From Nymphaea colorata (taxonomy: Eukaryota; Streptophyta; Magnoliopsida; Nymphaeales; Nymphaeaceae), in NCBI RefSeq assembly GCF_008831285.2, contig NW_022204812.1:1-32122 (forward strand): 32,122 bases of DNA, given 5' to 3'. Position 1 is the first letter of the stretch, and the number at the start of each line of letters is the position of its first letter. The translations under genes were made by a program, and so were the position numbers. This document shows, piece by piece, positions 1 through 8,620 of the stretch. The notes under the pieces are model-generated. The model was given only the letters and a program-made list of their open reading frames with translations. It was not told where the DNA came from and did no database searches.

Positions 1-1156
1 GAGTGATCCAAGTTTTGGCCGTGACAGCATAGTTTTGGCCAAGTTAGCCTAGTCCCAGAGTTTAATGGAGTCATTCATGTATACAAAGTAATGACAATGT
101 CTACAAAGTCACACACACACATACACTCATTAGTACATTACCAAAATTCACTATATTACAGAAAACCAGACATACTAATAATGTCATTGTAGGGAACATA
201 TTACTAAAATTTTCATTTTAAGTTTCCCTTTTATACACACACGTACATTATTACACATGTTATATGTAGCATATCAATGTTATAATATATTATAAGCAAT
301 ATAACGCACATATTGTACCTATAATTTATTCGCCAAATTAATATGGCGAGTCATGACTTAATCAATTCCTGGTTGAATCCTCCGTCGATGGTTTAAGTGT
401 GAATTCCATGGTTTCCTCTGTCTCAAAATAGGACGAAACCATTTGGGATAGAAGATTAAACCTGGCGCGTTATCTCATCGAGTATCTTCAACCTGCATAA
501 CCCTGACTTTGGGTATTTCTTTCGAAAAGCACCAGTTGATTCTGAATGGTGGCATTTAAAAAAAATTCTGTTGAAATTGCATGGTTTTTTGTGTCGCTGA
601 CTTCACATAATCTTTGTGTTGATCTTTCTGCAACAAGTGGTTTTGTTGTGCTGAATGGACAATGAGCATCTTCTTTAAATGAGTTCAATGAGTCAAAGCT
701 GAAGTTGACATAAAATTGACTAGTTTATTGAATTGAGCTTGACTTGAGTTCAGGCTGAGCTCGAGGTCAGGTTTCGTGAGTTGAGCACTTGAGCCTAGCT
801 CAGCTGAGGTCAGCTGGCCCCTTGGACTCATTTCGTATTCAGACCTAATCATGGTGAGATGTAATCAAATACTAGAGGCACGTTGTAGGGAAACCCTCTT
901 TTTATGCTGAAGTTGTTGCTCTATGGAGGCCATGTTCATGACTTTGTGATGTTCATTGATTTGTTGTGATAGTTCTTAAGACATTTCCTTTGAATATGTG
1001 TTGTTGCACACCTTTAAATCTTTTTAAAACTTTACAAACATTGTTTCGAAACTCTTAACATTGATTAAAAAGTTTGAAAATCTACCACTTTCTTTTTGGT
1101 TTTTTTTAGGTAAAAGTGCTATTTAAAATTTTGCAAAATTTAATAACATTTTTTTT
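1..1156. other. Left flank, A/T-rich, no gene seen
   Basis: I see no supportable gene here. The stretch holds a 10-base direct repeat (AGTTTTGGCC, near positions 10 and 31), short CA-type simple repeats near 110-125 and 230-245, and A/T-rich DNA. From about 1010 the text resembles the A/T-rich module seen near 12320-12480 (phrases such as GTGCTATTT followed by AAATTTTGCAAAA). The flank therefore grades into the same repeat family that forms the left edge of the macro-repeat. Confidence 0.6.
720..835. repeat. Degenerate AGCTC/GAGTT-rich low-complexity repeat
   Basis: The stretch is built from imperfect reiterations of GAGCTTGA, GAGCTCGAG, GAGTTGAGC and TAGCTCAGC. Similar GAGCTC-type low-complexity tracts are dispersed in many plant genomes. 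I see no open frame or terminal inverted repeat. It is absent from the three macro-repeat units, so it marks unique flank. Confidence 0.5.
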
Positions 1157-1719
1157 TAATTTTACAAAATTGCTGCACTTTTTCACATCTTTTGGAAAGA
1201 CTATATTGTTTCGATTATGACTCTTTACCTTTTCTAAATGTTAAATATTTCTCATATTACTAATTTGAACTTTTTTAGACACTTATAAACTGTTTTGAAA
1301 GTTTTACTAGCTTTGTGATCTTTTTCGTACTTCCAGAGTTTTTATACTTTTCAAATATTTAATGTCAAATACCATTTGCCAGTGAAACATAATTTCAAAA
1401 ATTCTTATAATTCTAAAATTTGTTAATTACTTGGAAGGAAGCATTAAAATTCGTTTTTTTTATCGTTAAATGACAATAACTAAATATAAACTTTCACGTT
1501 TCTTGCTAACTATGCCATAAGAATTGTGATGTCATTAACTATGCGGAAAGTATTAGAAAGCTACTAGCTTTTTATCGCATGTAACAAAGGATGATTGATT
1601 AAAATTAATACTAACCAAAAATGCAACTTTACTTTTACAAGTGAATTATTTGAAACCATGTTTAAATGCCTAGCTAATTGGTGTATTCAACAATGCGCTG
1701 ATTTGTTTGAATTGCTCAG
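1157..1719. repeat. A/T-rich module at the left edge of U1
   Basis: No gene is visible. The stretch is A/T-rich and resembles the modules at 11951-13160 (T-run, then CTARTTTTACAAAATT, GCACTTTTTCA, then CTTATAAACTGTTT and similar). The last part, up to 1719, is the intron side of the LRR exon and ends in the acceptor GCTCAG. Relative to U2 it has a 98-base gap near 1703, flanked by a shared ATT. Confidence 0.6.
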
Positions 1720-1974
1720 GCTACAAGGAATCCTTTGTGTTCAAGTGCCAACCAGTTCAATGTCACACAATTTTGTGGACCCCGTCCTGATGACAATGTG
1801 GACTCTTTTGGAGGCACTTCTAACTCCACAAATGTTTCTCGAGTCCAGGCATGTCCAACTCAAAATTTCTATGAATATGTTCTGTCATCACTTGTTCCAT
1901 GTTTATGTGCTGCTCCTATTAAACTTGGATATCGTTTAAAAAGCCCTAGCATCTCTATGCTTCTGCCATACGTT
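1720..1974 (+). pseudogene. LRR receptor-like kinase ectodomain exon fragment (U1)
   Basis: The frame beginning GCT at 1720, just after the acceptor GCTCAG, reads NPLCSSANQFNVTQFCG, later QACPTQNF.EYV, then PCLCAAPIKLGYRLKSPS and PYV. From memory of the family, this is the cysteine-containing segment between the leucine-rich repeats and the membrane span in plant LRR VIII-1 receptor kinases of the At1g06840/At5g01950 type. Those are plasma-membrane receptor-like Ser/Thr kinases. After PYV the resemblance stops, although the frame stays open a little longer. I see no LRR repeats upstream and no kinase domain downstream, so this is an isolated exon, probably a pseudogene or captured piece. A following stretch (about 2013-2075, reading LASIAGIVVVSSLI) could be a decayed membrane-span exon, but that is weak. 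Confidence 0.8.
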
Positions 1975-3247
1975 TCATGCTTTTATATTGCTCATGTTTG
2001 GCCTTGATTTGGATCTTGATGTCATGCTGGCATCAATTGCTGGTATAGTTGTAGTTTCTTCTCTCATTGAAGAAAGCATACTAAAGAGTATAGTAAAATT
2101 AACAAAAAACATCTGTGTAAGTACCCTTGTTTTTGTTCATGTGTAATTGGTTTCTAGTGTTCAGGACTTAAAGCTACATAATTAGTTTGACTTGGAGATG
2201 TTTCCTTCTTCCCTTTTTCAATGCTAAAAAATGAGTTGATTGTAGAAGCATTAGCTTTGGTTATTCACTGTAAGCTGATTAGTGGGTCAATGTCTAATTT
2301 GATTTAAGTTCATAACTGGTCGTAAACAACAACGTTATGATGCTTGGGGTTGTTTACGGCATTGGATTTTTGTATAATAAAAATGAGACCTTAGCTGACG
2401 ATGCCTCTTTTTTTACGTACTAAAGTTTATCCTTCTTTTTGAATTTTTAGTGTTTTTTGATAGAAGAACCTAACCCAAACCATTTGTGAAACTTTTAATC
2501 AGTTGAATACCCAACTTTTCTGGGAACTCCTCACCCTTAAACCAATCTTTTGTATAGAAGACCCTACTTTTATGGGAGATTTGGTGAAATTCGTTCTTTT
2601 AACCAGCCAAGTTTTACATTCACCCATCTATTTAGGGAGTACAGTTCCTTTCTCCTGGTGATATACCATTTGATGTCAAGAACTTTTGTAAAAGAGGAAC
2701 TTTTCAGTTTTGCTTAAAAACATTTTTAAAGTGTTTTCTCACACAATGATGTGCGTTGCTTTATTCTTAGTACCTTTCCAAGTGGAAGGTGGAAATTTCA
2801 AATTCTTGTTGTCCATCAATGGAAGAGGAAAATCGAAAAAATCCTGGATATGAGCAGTGAAGAAAAATCTTATGAAGTTGAGAAAGTCAAGACTAGGAAA
2901 TGCTATTGACTCTGGCGATTAAGCATTTGCAAGGATTTAGCAGGAAATATATTGAGGGAGAAGCCAAAATGCTCTATAGATCTTGGCAGGTAGTAAAATG
3001 AGAGTTGAGAGATGGGCTCGGAGCTTGTGTAGTCGTTCCTCTGAGTTAGTATCGAGAGTACCGGGTAGGCATAAAGGTGATTTATGTCTATTTCGCGAAG
3101 ATAATGATTTATGAACTTTTGACTCGTTGAAAACCCGTAAGGTGAAGCGGGTTGGACACGTGACAAGCTACACATAACTACCAAAGTGGTGGAGCTTCGT
3201 AGTAGCCTTTGGGTGGTGAGGTATTCCCTCAAAGGGAAGGTCGGCCC
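1975..3247. other. Non-coding stretch between LRR fragment and A tract (U1)
   Basis: I see no convincing gene. The stretch holds a possible decayed membrane-span exon (about 2013-2075), a perfect 10-bp inverted repeat (2321-2358), and a few short open frames that shift between the three copies and so are unlikely to be coding. The equivalents are 14825-16107 in U2 and 27614-28841 in U3. Confidence 0.55.
2321..2358. repeat. Perfect 10-bp inverted repeat, 18-nt loop (U1)
   Basis: CGTAAACAAC at 2321-2330 is the exact reverse complement of GTTGTTTACG at 2349-2358, with an 18-base loop. It could form a hairpin or be the relic of a small inverted-repeat element. It sits in non-coding DNA about 350 bases after the LRR fragment. 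Confidence 0.8.
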
Positions 3248-3350
3248 AAAAAAAAAAAAAAGAAAAGCACAAGAAAAAAATTGAAAGGCAAAAAGCTGAA
3301 TGCAAAGAAAAAAATGAAGAAAAACAAGAAAAAGCAAAGGTGCCTGCCAA
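3248..3350 (+). repeat. A-rich, Lys-codon-rich tract (U1), possible exon relic
   Basis: A run of about 14 A is followed by A/G-rich text that reads as Lys/Glu-rich peptide in every frame (for example KIERQKAECKEKNEEKQEKAK). It resembles a charged coiled-coil exon, and downstream text can read MKDMKAELARIEC. Small A-run length changes between copies switch the frame, so no single protein is supported. I do not recognise a family. Confidence 0.4.
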
Positions 3351-4328
3351 GAGATGAAGACATGAAGGCTGAACTCGCAAGAATTGAATGCGACAATCTT
3401 TCGTGGATGTACGATTTTGGGTCATATCTGCTCCTTGTTTTGATTATCTAGGATGTCGGGATGGTTCCTTTCTGTTCATATTCTGAATTGAAGGACATTC
3501 CTTTTTAAGATTCGACAACATTGATGCGAATAAAACCAAATGCTTGTATGGTACTAACGGTACATGAAGGTTATATTATTTTCCAACACGAGCACTCAGT
3601 TTATGAGTTGAATTGATTATTTTTGAACTATTTCAAATTCAATGTAAAACTTGACGTCTTTGTATGTTTCAGGATTCCTAGGCATAGCAATAACTAACCA
3701 ATCCCCTTTAGTCTTGAAATGTTTGACCATTTCGTTACCAAATTGTTAGTCCTTCTGTGAAATAGATGAAACCCCTCAAACCTACTTCAACCATGCTGAG
3801 CATGATGAATTATCCATCATTCCTTTTGTCTTTGGTGGGACAATGATTAAGCTGACTCTAGGTGATATTTTTCAAAAGTTCTATCGAAGTTGCATAGTGT
3901 TATGTCCACCTAATCTTGTTTTTGTGGTTGTTAAATTTCATCTGTTGATCTTTATCCTTTGTTTCATTCTAGCTGCTGTTAAATCTTTTATATAGTTATA
4001 GCTCTTTAATAAAGGATAGTTGAGGCATTCAGTCCTTTGGTTTGTGCCCCCTCCCTCTTTCCCCACCTTACTAATTTCTCGCTCCACCATGTTCGTATCC
4101 ATGCATTTTTATGTCATCATCTAGGGCTTGAATTTTTTTTATTCCTCTAGCTTGGGTGGTCCTTTTATTTTAATTTACATGTGACTGGACATGATCCTGA
4201 ATTGTCTTTTGGTTGTCTTTTATTTCCAAGAGGCCTCTACATGGTGGAGGCTTGATTTCTCATTTTGGATTTGAGACTGACTACATAAATTTTATATGAG
4301 GTAAATGGTTCCAGCTTGGTGTGTTTAG
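3351..4328. other. Non-coding stretch before the NFS2 fragment (U1)
   Basis: No recognisable gene. The last part is presumably the intron preceding the NFS2 exon and ends in GTGTTTAG. Many one-base length differences from U2 stop at about 4100, after which U1 and U2 become almost identical. The equivalents are about 16216-17218 in U2 and 28946-29915 in U3. Confidence 0.5.
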
Positions 4329-4430
4329 ACAATGCAGCTACATCTCAAAAGCCATATGCTGTTTTGGAAGTTCTTCGTGATTATGTGAGGGCTACAGCTC
4401 AAATGGTCACCACAATATTCATTACTTAAG
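4329..4430 (+). pseudogene. NFS2: NFS2/SufS cysteine desulfurase exon fragment, frameshifted (U1)
   Basis: After the acceptor GTGTTTAG the exon reads DNAATSQKPYAVLEVLRDY. This is the N-terminal segment of group-II cysteine desulfurases (plastid NFS2, bacterial SufS), PLP enzymes that mobilise sulfur from cysteine for Fe-S cluster assembly in chloroplasts. The remaining bases give the expected continuation (SSN, GH, then IHYL in place of YNSNVHRGIHYLS) only in another frame. One base is missing near 4391, and the original frame runs into TAA. A donor-like AAG|GTATCC follows at 4431. Catalytic residues lie in later exons that I cannot find. A possible decayed next exon lies at about 4534-4580 (NDALFLFAKEARK), which is weak. 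The surrounding introns argue for DNA-level duplication rather than a processed copy. Confidence 0.8.
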
Positions 4431-4462
4431 GTATCCCAACATAACGCCCCATACCTACCCTT

Positions 4463-4494
4463 ACTCTCTCTATCTCTCTCTCTCTCTCCCTCCC
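4463..4494. repeat. (CT)n simple repeat (U1)
   Basis: A CT-dinucleotide microsatellite interrupted by TA and ending in CCCTCCC, just downstream of the NFS2 donor. The equivalent tract in U2 is at 17353-17384. Confidence 0.85.
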
Positions 4495-4633
4495 TTGTCT
4501 TGATTGCTTGCTCACTCACATGCATGTTCACAGTTGGACACCCACAATGATGCACTCTTCCTGTTTGCAAAGGAAGCAAGAAAAGAAAATTCCTTGTTCT
4601 AAAATTCTATGTTTCTGTATATCAAGGAAGGAA

Positions 4634-4794
4634 AAAAATAAGGGTAGTTCATTGGGTGCATGGTAAATCATTTGATTTAATCTTTTTTCAATAGTTTTAT
4701 TATTTGGCGTATTAAAAAATAAGGGTAGTTCATTGGGTGCATGGTAAATCATTTGATTTAATCTTTTTTCAATAGTTTTATTATTTGGCGTATT
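4634..4794. repeat. 81-bp tandem duplication (U1)
   Basis: Two adjacent copies run from AAATAAGGGTAGTTC to TTTGGCGTATT, with starts (AAGGGTAG) at 4640 and 4721, giving a period of 81. The copies are essentially identical, so the duplication is recent relative to the rest of the unit or maintained by slippage. It occurs in all three units and so predates them. Confidence 0.92.
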
Positions 4795-7239
4795 GTGCGG
4801 TAAGTATTTGAAAAGACTCTCATTTTTCATTGTTTCTAGCAGCAGCAGTCCGACCCATATAAGTGCCTAATGTCCTATACACTCATCAATGTTAATAATT
4901 TTCTATAATTAATATGTTACAAGTGAAATCATTGGCTAATACTATTGAGCCTATCTTGTCTATGTCAAGTGTAGTGGGCTATGTCAAGAATATAATCAGG
5001 GTTTCTATCAGATCTCAACAACCTAACTATGCCTTTTATAATCAGGCTGGTAAAACATCTATATAAGCATATTGTGTCATTATTTAGTGAAGTTTTGCAT
5101 ATATTGACAGACAACCATTGATTGCAGCATGAACATAAACCATGAGAAGAGAATTCGTTTTGTTGATACTCTAGCCATCTAGAATCTGCAATACAACATC
5201 AGATTGGGCAGACCTACACGCAAGGGTGCGGTTAGTAGATCCCTCTTTGAACCCAGTATGATTTTGCATGCCCTACAATGCTAGCTCTACTGTCAATTTT
5301 CAGGTTTTTTCAAAATGATTGTTAGTGTGACTGCCTGTATTCATGCATGTATTTGTAGTTCTCACAAAGCTCTTAGATTTTTCTATTGTTTTCAGTTATA
5401 TTCAGATGCATTTTATGTGTATTATGGACAAATTTGTGACCCTCAAACTGAAGCAGCTTTGCGCTTTTTAAGTTCATTCATATAGTTCAACATCGTGGGC
5501 AGTAGACTATTGCTACTCATTTTCTTTTTTTCATGTACTTAACACAACGCTCTGTTCAATGCTCAAGTTGTTGATCAGTTGTGACTTTGGAGGGTTATGG
5601 ATTAGCCCCATTTATTACTTTCTTGTTTTGTTTATCTATCATTGTTCACACATAAAGTTACCATTGTTTAGTGGGCAAAGGCAAATGGGAAAGTGGACCT
5701 CATGCACTCGATGTATTTCAGGCTTTATAGGGATATGAATTTAGATTGTGGATTTGGATGTGAATATTTGATCATGTAGGAAAACAAGAACAATTCAGAT
5801 GCCCTTCTTATAAAGCTATTTGTCAGTTACCCTTATAATAGTCTTGTTGAGGTCTATGATCGTCCGCCAGCCACATAGAGGTGCAATTTCACTTGATGTT
5901 ATTAAAACTTTTGAAGGTTGAATGTTAAGCTTGACCTCATCTAAATGAACACAGAACATCCATGGTGTACCAGAGTCTATTGTTGTCAAAGATTTTCTAG
6001 AGATTCTAAGTTATTTAAAGGTTCCAAGGAGTGTGTCACATAGAAAGAAAACTTGCTCGTTTCAATGAGTCTCAAAGTGTTGAGAATTATTTAACCTGTC
6101 ATTTCTGCTTTTTCTTATGGAAAATGCATTTTGTAGGTAGCGTAGGCAGCATTTACTTGTTATTTTTATGTCTATGCATTTCATGTCCATGGAGAGAAAA
6201 ATTTTAGTAGTTTTAACTTTTTCTTATTTCCATGTGTTTTTTGTTTTTAAAATTTTTAGGTGAATTCTTAATGTTTAAAAATTAAATTATCTATTTTTAC
6301 ATTACGTATGTAACCTTGAATCCTACCAATATGGATCACATCATGCATCTTTACACCATTGTATGCGTGTCATCATTATGAACCACGTTTAGTTGATTGC
6401 TGTCAAACCACAGTTCCATCAACTATCATGAACTAGAATCCGGTCTGTTCAGTCGTATTTCTTTTTAACTTTTTCAATTCATGATCTATGTTTATAATAG
6501 TGTTTTTTTTTTTGTATATTGAATTGTCAGGTCAGGGGAAGGTAAATTACGTATGCATTTATCCATTTAATTTTTCTAGATGATGGATAGAGTTTGGTGA
6601 ACTTTTATGTTGCATTTCTTGTACCATAGTTGCCTTGTGACGGAGTTGGAAGAATACATGACTTGACAGTTTACCATTGATCTAACTTAGTCTCATGGAC
6701 TGATCACAATTCTTGAATATTGTTGTTTGCAATAAGGTTCTGACTTTGTTAACAAAATAGGCTATCGTAAACCAATTATGTCCTTCAATTGCGAGACAAA
6801 AATTATGTTCGATGCCTTGATCGTACGGCAAGAGAGATTTAGATTATAATCTTGGATTTGATGTGTTTCATGTATTCAAACCCACACTTGAACCTCAGAG
6901 CCGATAAATTTGCAATCCAATTAGGCTTAATCCAATTAGGCGTAGAAGTTGAATCTTATTCCTGTCAGATTTGACTTCAATTTCGCGGGTGTGGATTTAA
7001 ATCTGATTCTTATTGAGGAAAATCTGACTTGAAAGGCGAAGATTTGCCTCCTGCCTCCTATCATATAGGAGAACTTCTACTGGAAAATTAATTAAGGGAC
7101 AAGTATGAAATTAACTCTCAGGATCAAGAATTAGAAAACGTGGCCGTGTCTGGTTTGCTCCAAGTTCCAAAATTTGCAAATCTGGAGGGTAAACTGAAAG
7201 TCTGAAACCACGGTTTTACTGGTAGGTTTTCGAGGGTTG
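4795..7239. other. Non-coding stretch between NFS2 fragment and promoter (U1)
   Basis: No recognised gene. It contains unproved short open frames, including a 54-codon frame at about 4914-5078 and the candidate terminal exon at 5396-5485. At about 6895-7040 there is text rich in imperfect AATCCAAT, GATTTGA and AAATCTGA words, like the repeats at 9232 onward. U2 has the same stretch at about 17687-20130. In U3 only the part equivalent to U1 4795-5248 remains. Confidence 0.5.
5396..5485 (+). CDS. Candidate 3'-terminal exon, family unknown (U1)
   Basis: After a good acceptor (TTTTTCTATTGTTTTCAG) the frame reads LYSDAFYVYYGQICDPQTEA and then ALRFLSSFI before TAG. The residue mix looks protein-like and the acceptor has a strong pyrimidine tract. 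I do not recognise the family, and a 30-codon open frame can occur by chance. It is identical in U2 and absent from U3 by deletion. Confidence 0.25.
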   Translation, partial: LYSDAFYVYYGQICDPQTEAALRFLSSFI

Positions 7240-7780
7240 CGTCTTGGATTAGCCAATAGCCATTCCAGCCCCGGCCAGGTACCGGTAATTCGAGCACTTC
7301 GTCGTCAATTAATGCAATGCGGTTTGGACACGGCAACCCTTGACGTGGTTTGGACACGGCAACCATTGACGCGGTTGGCACGCGGTCCCTTGTTTTTTAA
7401 ACTTTTCCCCCTGTCTTTTTTTTTCTCTCTCTCGATCGTCTCGACTGAAAAGGGCAAGAACGCCGTCTGTTCATCGCTTTTTAAAATTTTTCCATCGTCT
7501 TAGTCTCTCCCATCTTTTTTTTCATCTAAGCGAGGTTGGTAGGTTCGACCATAAGCGAAGGGCCGTGACGTGGTGATGACAAGAAGAACACTGTGGATCT
7601 CCGTAAAGAAAGCAAGGCCGGATTACTAGTGAGAGTGGAGATCTTAGATCTTCATGACTGCGAGATCTGCCCATGCCCATGCGATGCGAAGAAGCAGCAG
7701 TAAGCGGATCCAAATTTCTTGGTCTGAAAGTGTCCGCGACACCACGCTTCATCCTCTCCTTCCCACTTTCTTCTTGATTT
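7240..7780 (+). promoter_or_regulatory. Promoter and 5'UTR-like region of the MurC-like exon (U1)
   Basis: This stretch is clearly GC-richer than its surroundings. It has a CCAAT word at 7253-7257, a 26-bp tandem repeat (7321-7372), ACGT-core boxes TGACGTGG at 7341-7348 and 7566-7573, and a T/CT-rich patch around 7410-7440 like the pyrimidine patches of plant core promoters. I see no clear TATA box; TTTTAAAA near 7480 is the best candidate. It leads directly into the open frame at 7781. The regulatory role is inferred from composition and position. Confidence 0.5.
7321..7372 (+). repeat. 26-bp tandem repeat with TGACG motif (U1)
   Basis: GGTTTGGACACGGCAACC.TTGACG occurs twice in tandem, at 7321 and 7347, and a third decayed copy begins at 7373 (GGTTGGCACGCGG). 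Each full copy ends in TTGACG. TGACG is the core of as-1-type bZIP (TGA factor) sites, so a repeated regulatory module is possible. Confidence 0.75.
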
Positions 7781-7959
7781 ATGGCGGTTTCTTCCTTCAT
7801 GGCACCTAAAAGGGAAAAGCCCTCTGCGTCGTCGATTACCCGGAAAGAAATGTCACCTTTGAATGCTTCTGTTGCAGCAAGCGATGAGAAGATGGAGTGG
7901 AGTCATTTCATCGGTGTGGGCGGCAAAGGCCTGTCCGCTATCTCGATTCTCACTCCCGG
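7781..7959 (+). CDS. MurC-like Mur ligase first exon, partial (U1)
   Basis: The frame starts at ATG 7781, the first ATG after the pyrimidine-rich leader. It has a Ser/Lys-rich N-terminus (residues 1-35) that could be a plastid transit peptide. At about residues 43-58 it reads HFIGVGGKGLSAISIL, matching the glycine-rich N-terminal nucleotide-binding loop of UDP-N-acetylmuramate-alanine ligase (HFxGIGGxGxSxxA). In plants that keep it, MurC would add L-Ala to UDP-MurNAc in plastid peptidoglycan synthesis. The open frame runs on to 7996. I place the exon end at CCCGG|GCAAGA, a possible GC-type donor; there is no good GT donor nearby. No further MurC exons (ATP-binding GxxGKT, C-terminal domain) are visible, so this is an orphan first exon. 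An internal ATG at residue 24 is an alternative start. Confidence 0.5.
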
Positions 7960-8017
7960 GCAAGATACGCTTCCTCCCTGCTCTTGTTTGCTCTAATTCT
8001 TAGGTTGTTGATACATC

Positions 8018-8042
8018 CATGTCTGTCTCTCTCTCTCTCTTT
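8018..8042. repeat. (TC)n simple repeat in the putative intron (U1)
   Basis: Short TC-dinucleotide run (GTCTGTCTCTCTCTCTCTC) about 60 bases after the MurC-like exon. The U2 copy lies at about 20909-20933. Confidence 0.8.
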
Positions 8043-8232
8043 AAGGGCGTCCCTTAACTTCCTCCTTTGGCCGGCAGCCATCGCCGGTGTGTGATGGGTG
8101 TTGGCAGTCCTCTCCGCCCTTCAGTTGTGTTCATGTGTGGTTTCCTATTGGGGTTCCTCTATAGTCGGTCAGGTTTATCATTGCAGGCTGGGGTCTTTCA
8201 TTTCGGCTCTGTGCTAGGAGTTTTGTTTGGGT

Positions 8233-8320
8233 TTCTTCCGTTGAAGTTGTTGCTGGTTTCTGACATTTGGTTGGGCTTCTTCCGTTGAAGTTGTTGCTGG
8301 TTTCTGACATTTGGTTCGCC
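8233..8320. repeat. 44-bp tandem duplication (U1)
   Basis: Two adjacent 44-base copies start TTCTTCCGTTGAAG at 8233 and 8277 and match over at least 40 bases. They lie in the putative first intron of the MurC-like gene. Long open frames here on both strands follow the repeat rather than any protein. Confidence 0.92.
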
Positions 8321-8620
8321 ATTGGGTCGGATGCTTTGGTCACCACTTGGATCGCCGCTTTCTAGTACGCCGCTTGGGTCCCTGCTGGTTCTGTTGTGGG
8401 TCGCCGCTTAGGTCGTTGTTGTCGGTCTGACCGCCTTGTGTCATCCCTTAGGTTGCTGTTGGGTCTGCCGCTTGCGTCACTCTTGACGTCTACCTTTTGG
8501 TTCACCGCTGTCGGTTGGGCATGCCGTTTAGTTGATGTTGCTACTGAGTCGCCACTACCGCTTCTGTTTGCTGCTAGGTCGCATTTATCGTCTTTGGGTT
8601 TGTTGCTGGGTCATTACTGT
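8321..8620. repeat. GC-rich degenerate GTCGCCGCTT/GTTGCTG minisatellite (U1)
   Basis: About 300 bases are assembled from imperfect words such as GGTCGCCGCTT, GGTTGCTGTTGGGTC and GTCGTTGTTG, with no constant period that I can read by eye. It is GC-richer than everything downstream. It explains the open frames on both strands here, which have no family resemblance. Confidence 0.6.

Noticed and set aside
1595-1939. 114-codon frame overlapping the LRR exon (U1)
   Set aside because: It is out of frame with the recognisable LRR-kinase reading and depends on the U1-only 98-base deletion.
2903-3425. Minus-strand frames of 85-144 codons rich in Phe, with membrane-like appearance
   Set aside because: They are the antisense of the Lys/A-rich tract. 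Frames differ in each unit with every A-run change, and there is no family resemblance.
4325-4830. Minus-strand frames over the NFS2 exon, CT tract and 81-bp repeat
   Set aside because: They are shadows. The Arg/Glu repeats come from the CT microsatellite and the duplicated peptide from the 81-bp duplication.
4914-5078. 54-codon plus-strand frame with protein-like residues (GYVKNIIRVSIRSQQPNYAF)
   Set aside because: The length is unremarkable for A/T-rich DNA searched in six frames, and I recognise no family; noted here only so that it can be searched.
7535-7560. tRNA B-box-like GGTTCGACC
   Set aside because: There is no matching A box or cloverleaf, and the B-box consensus ends incorrectly.
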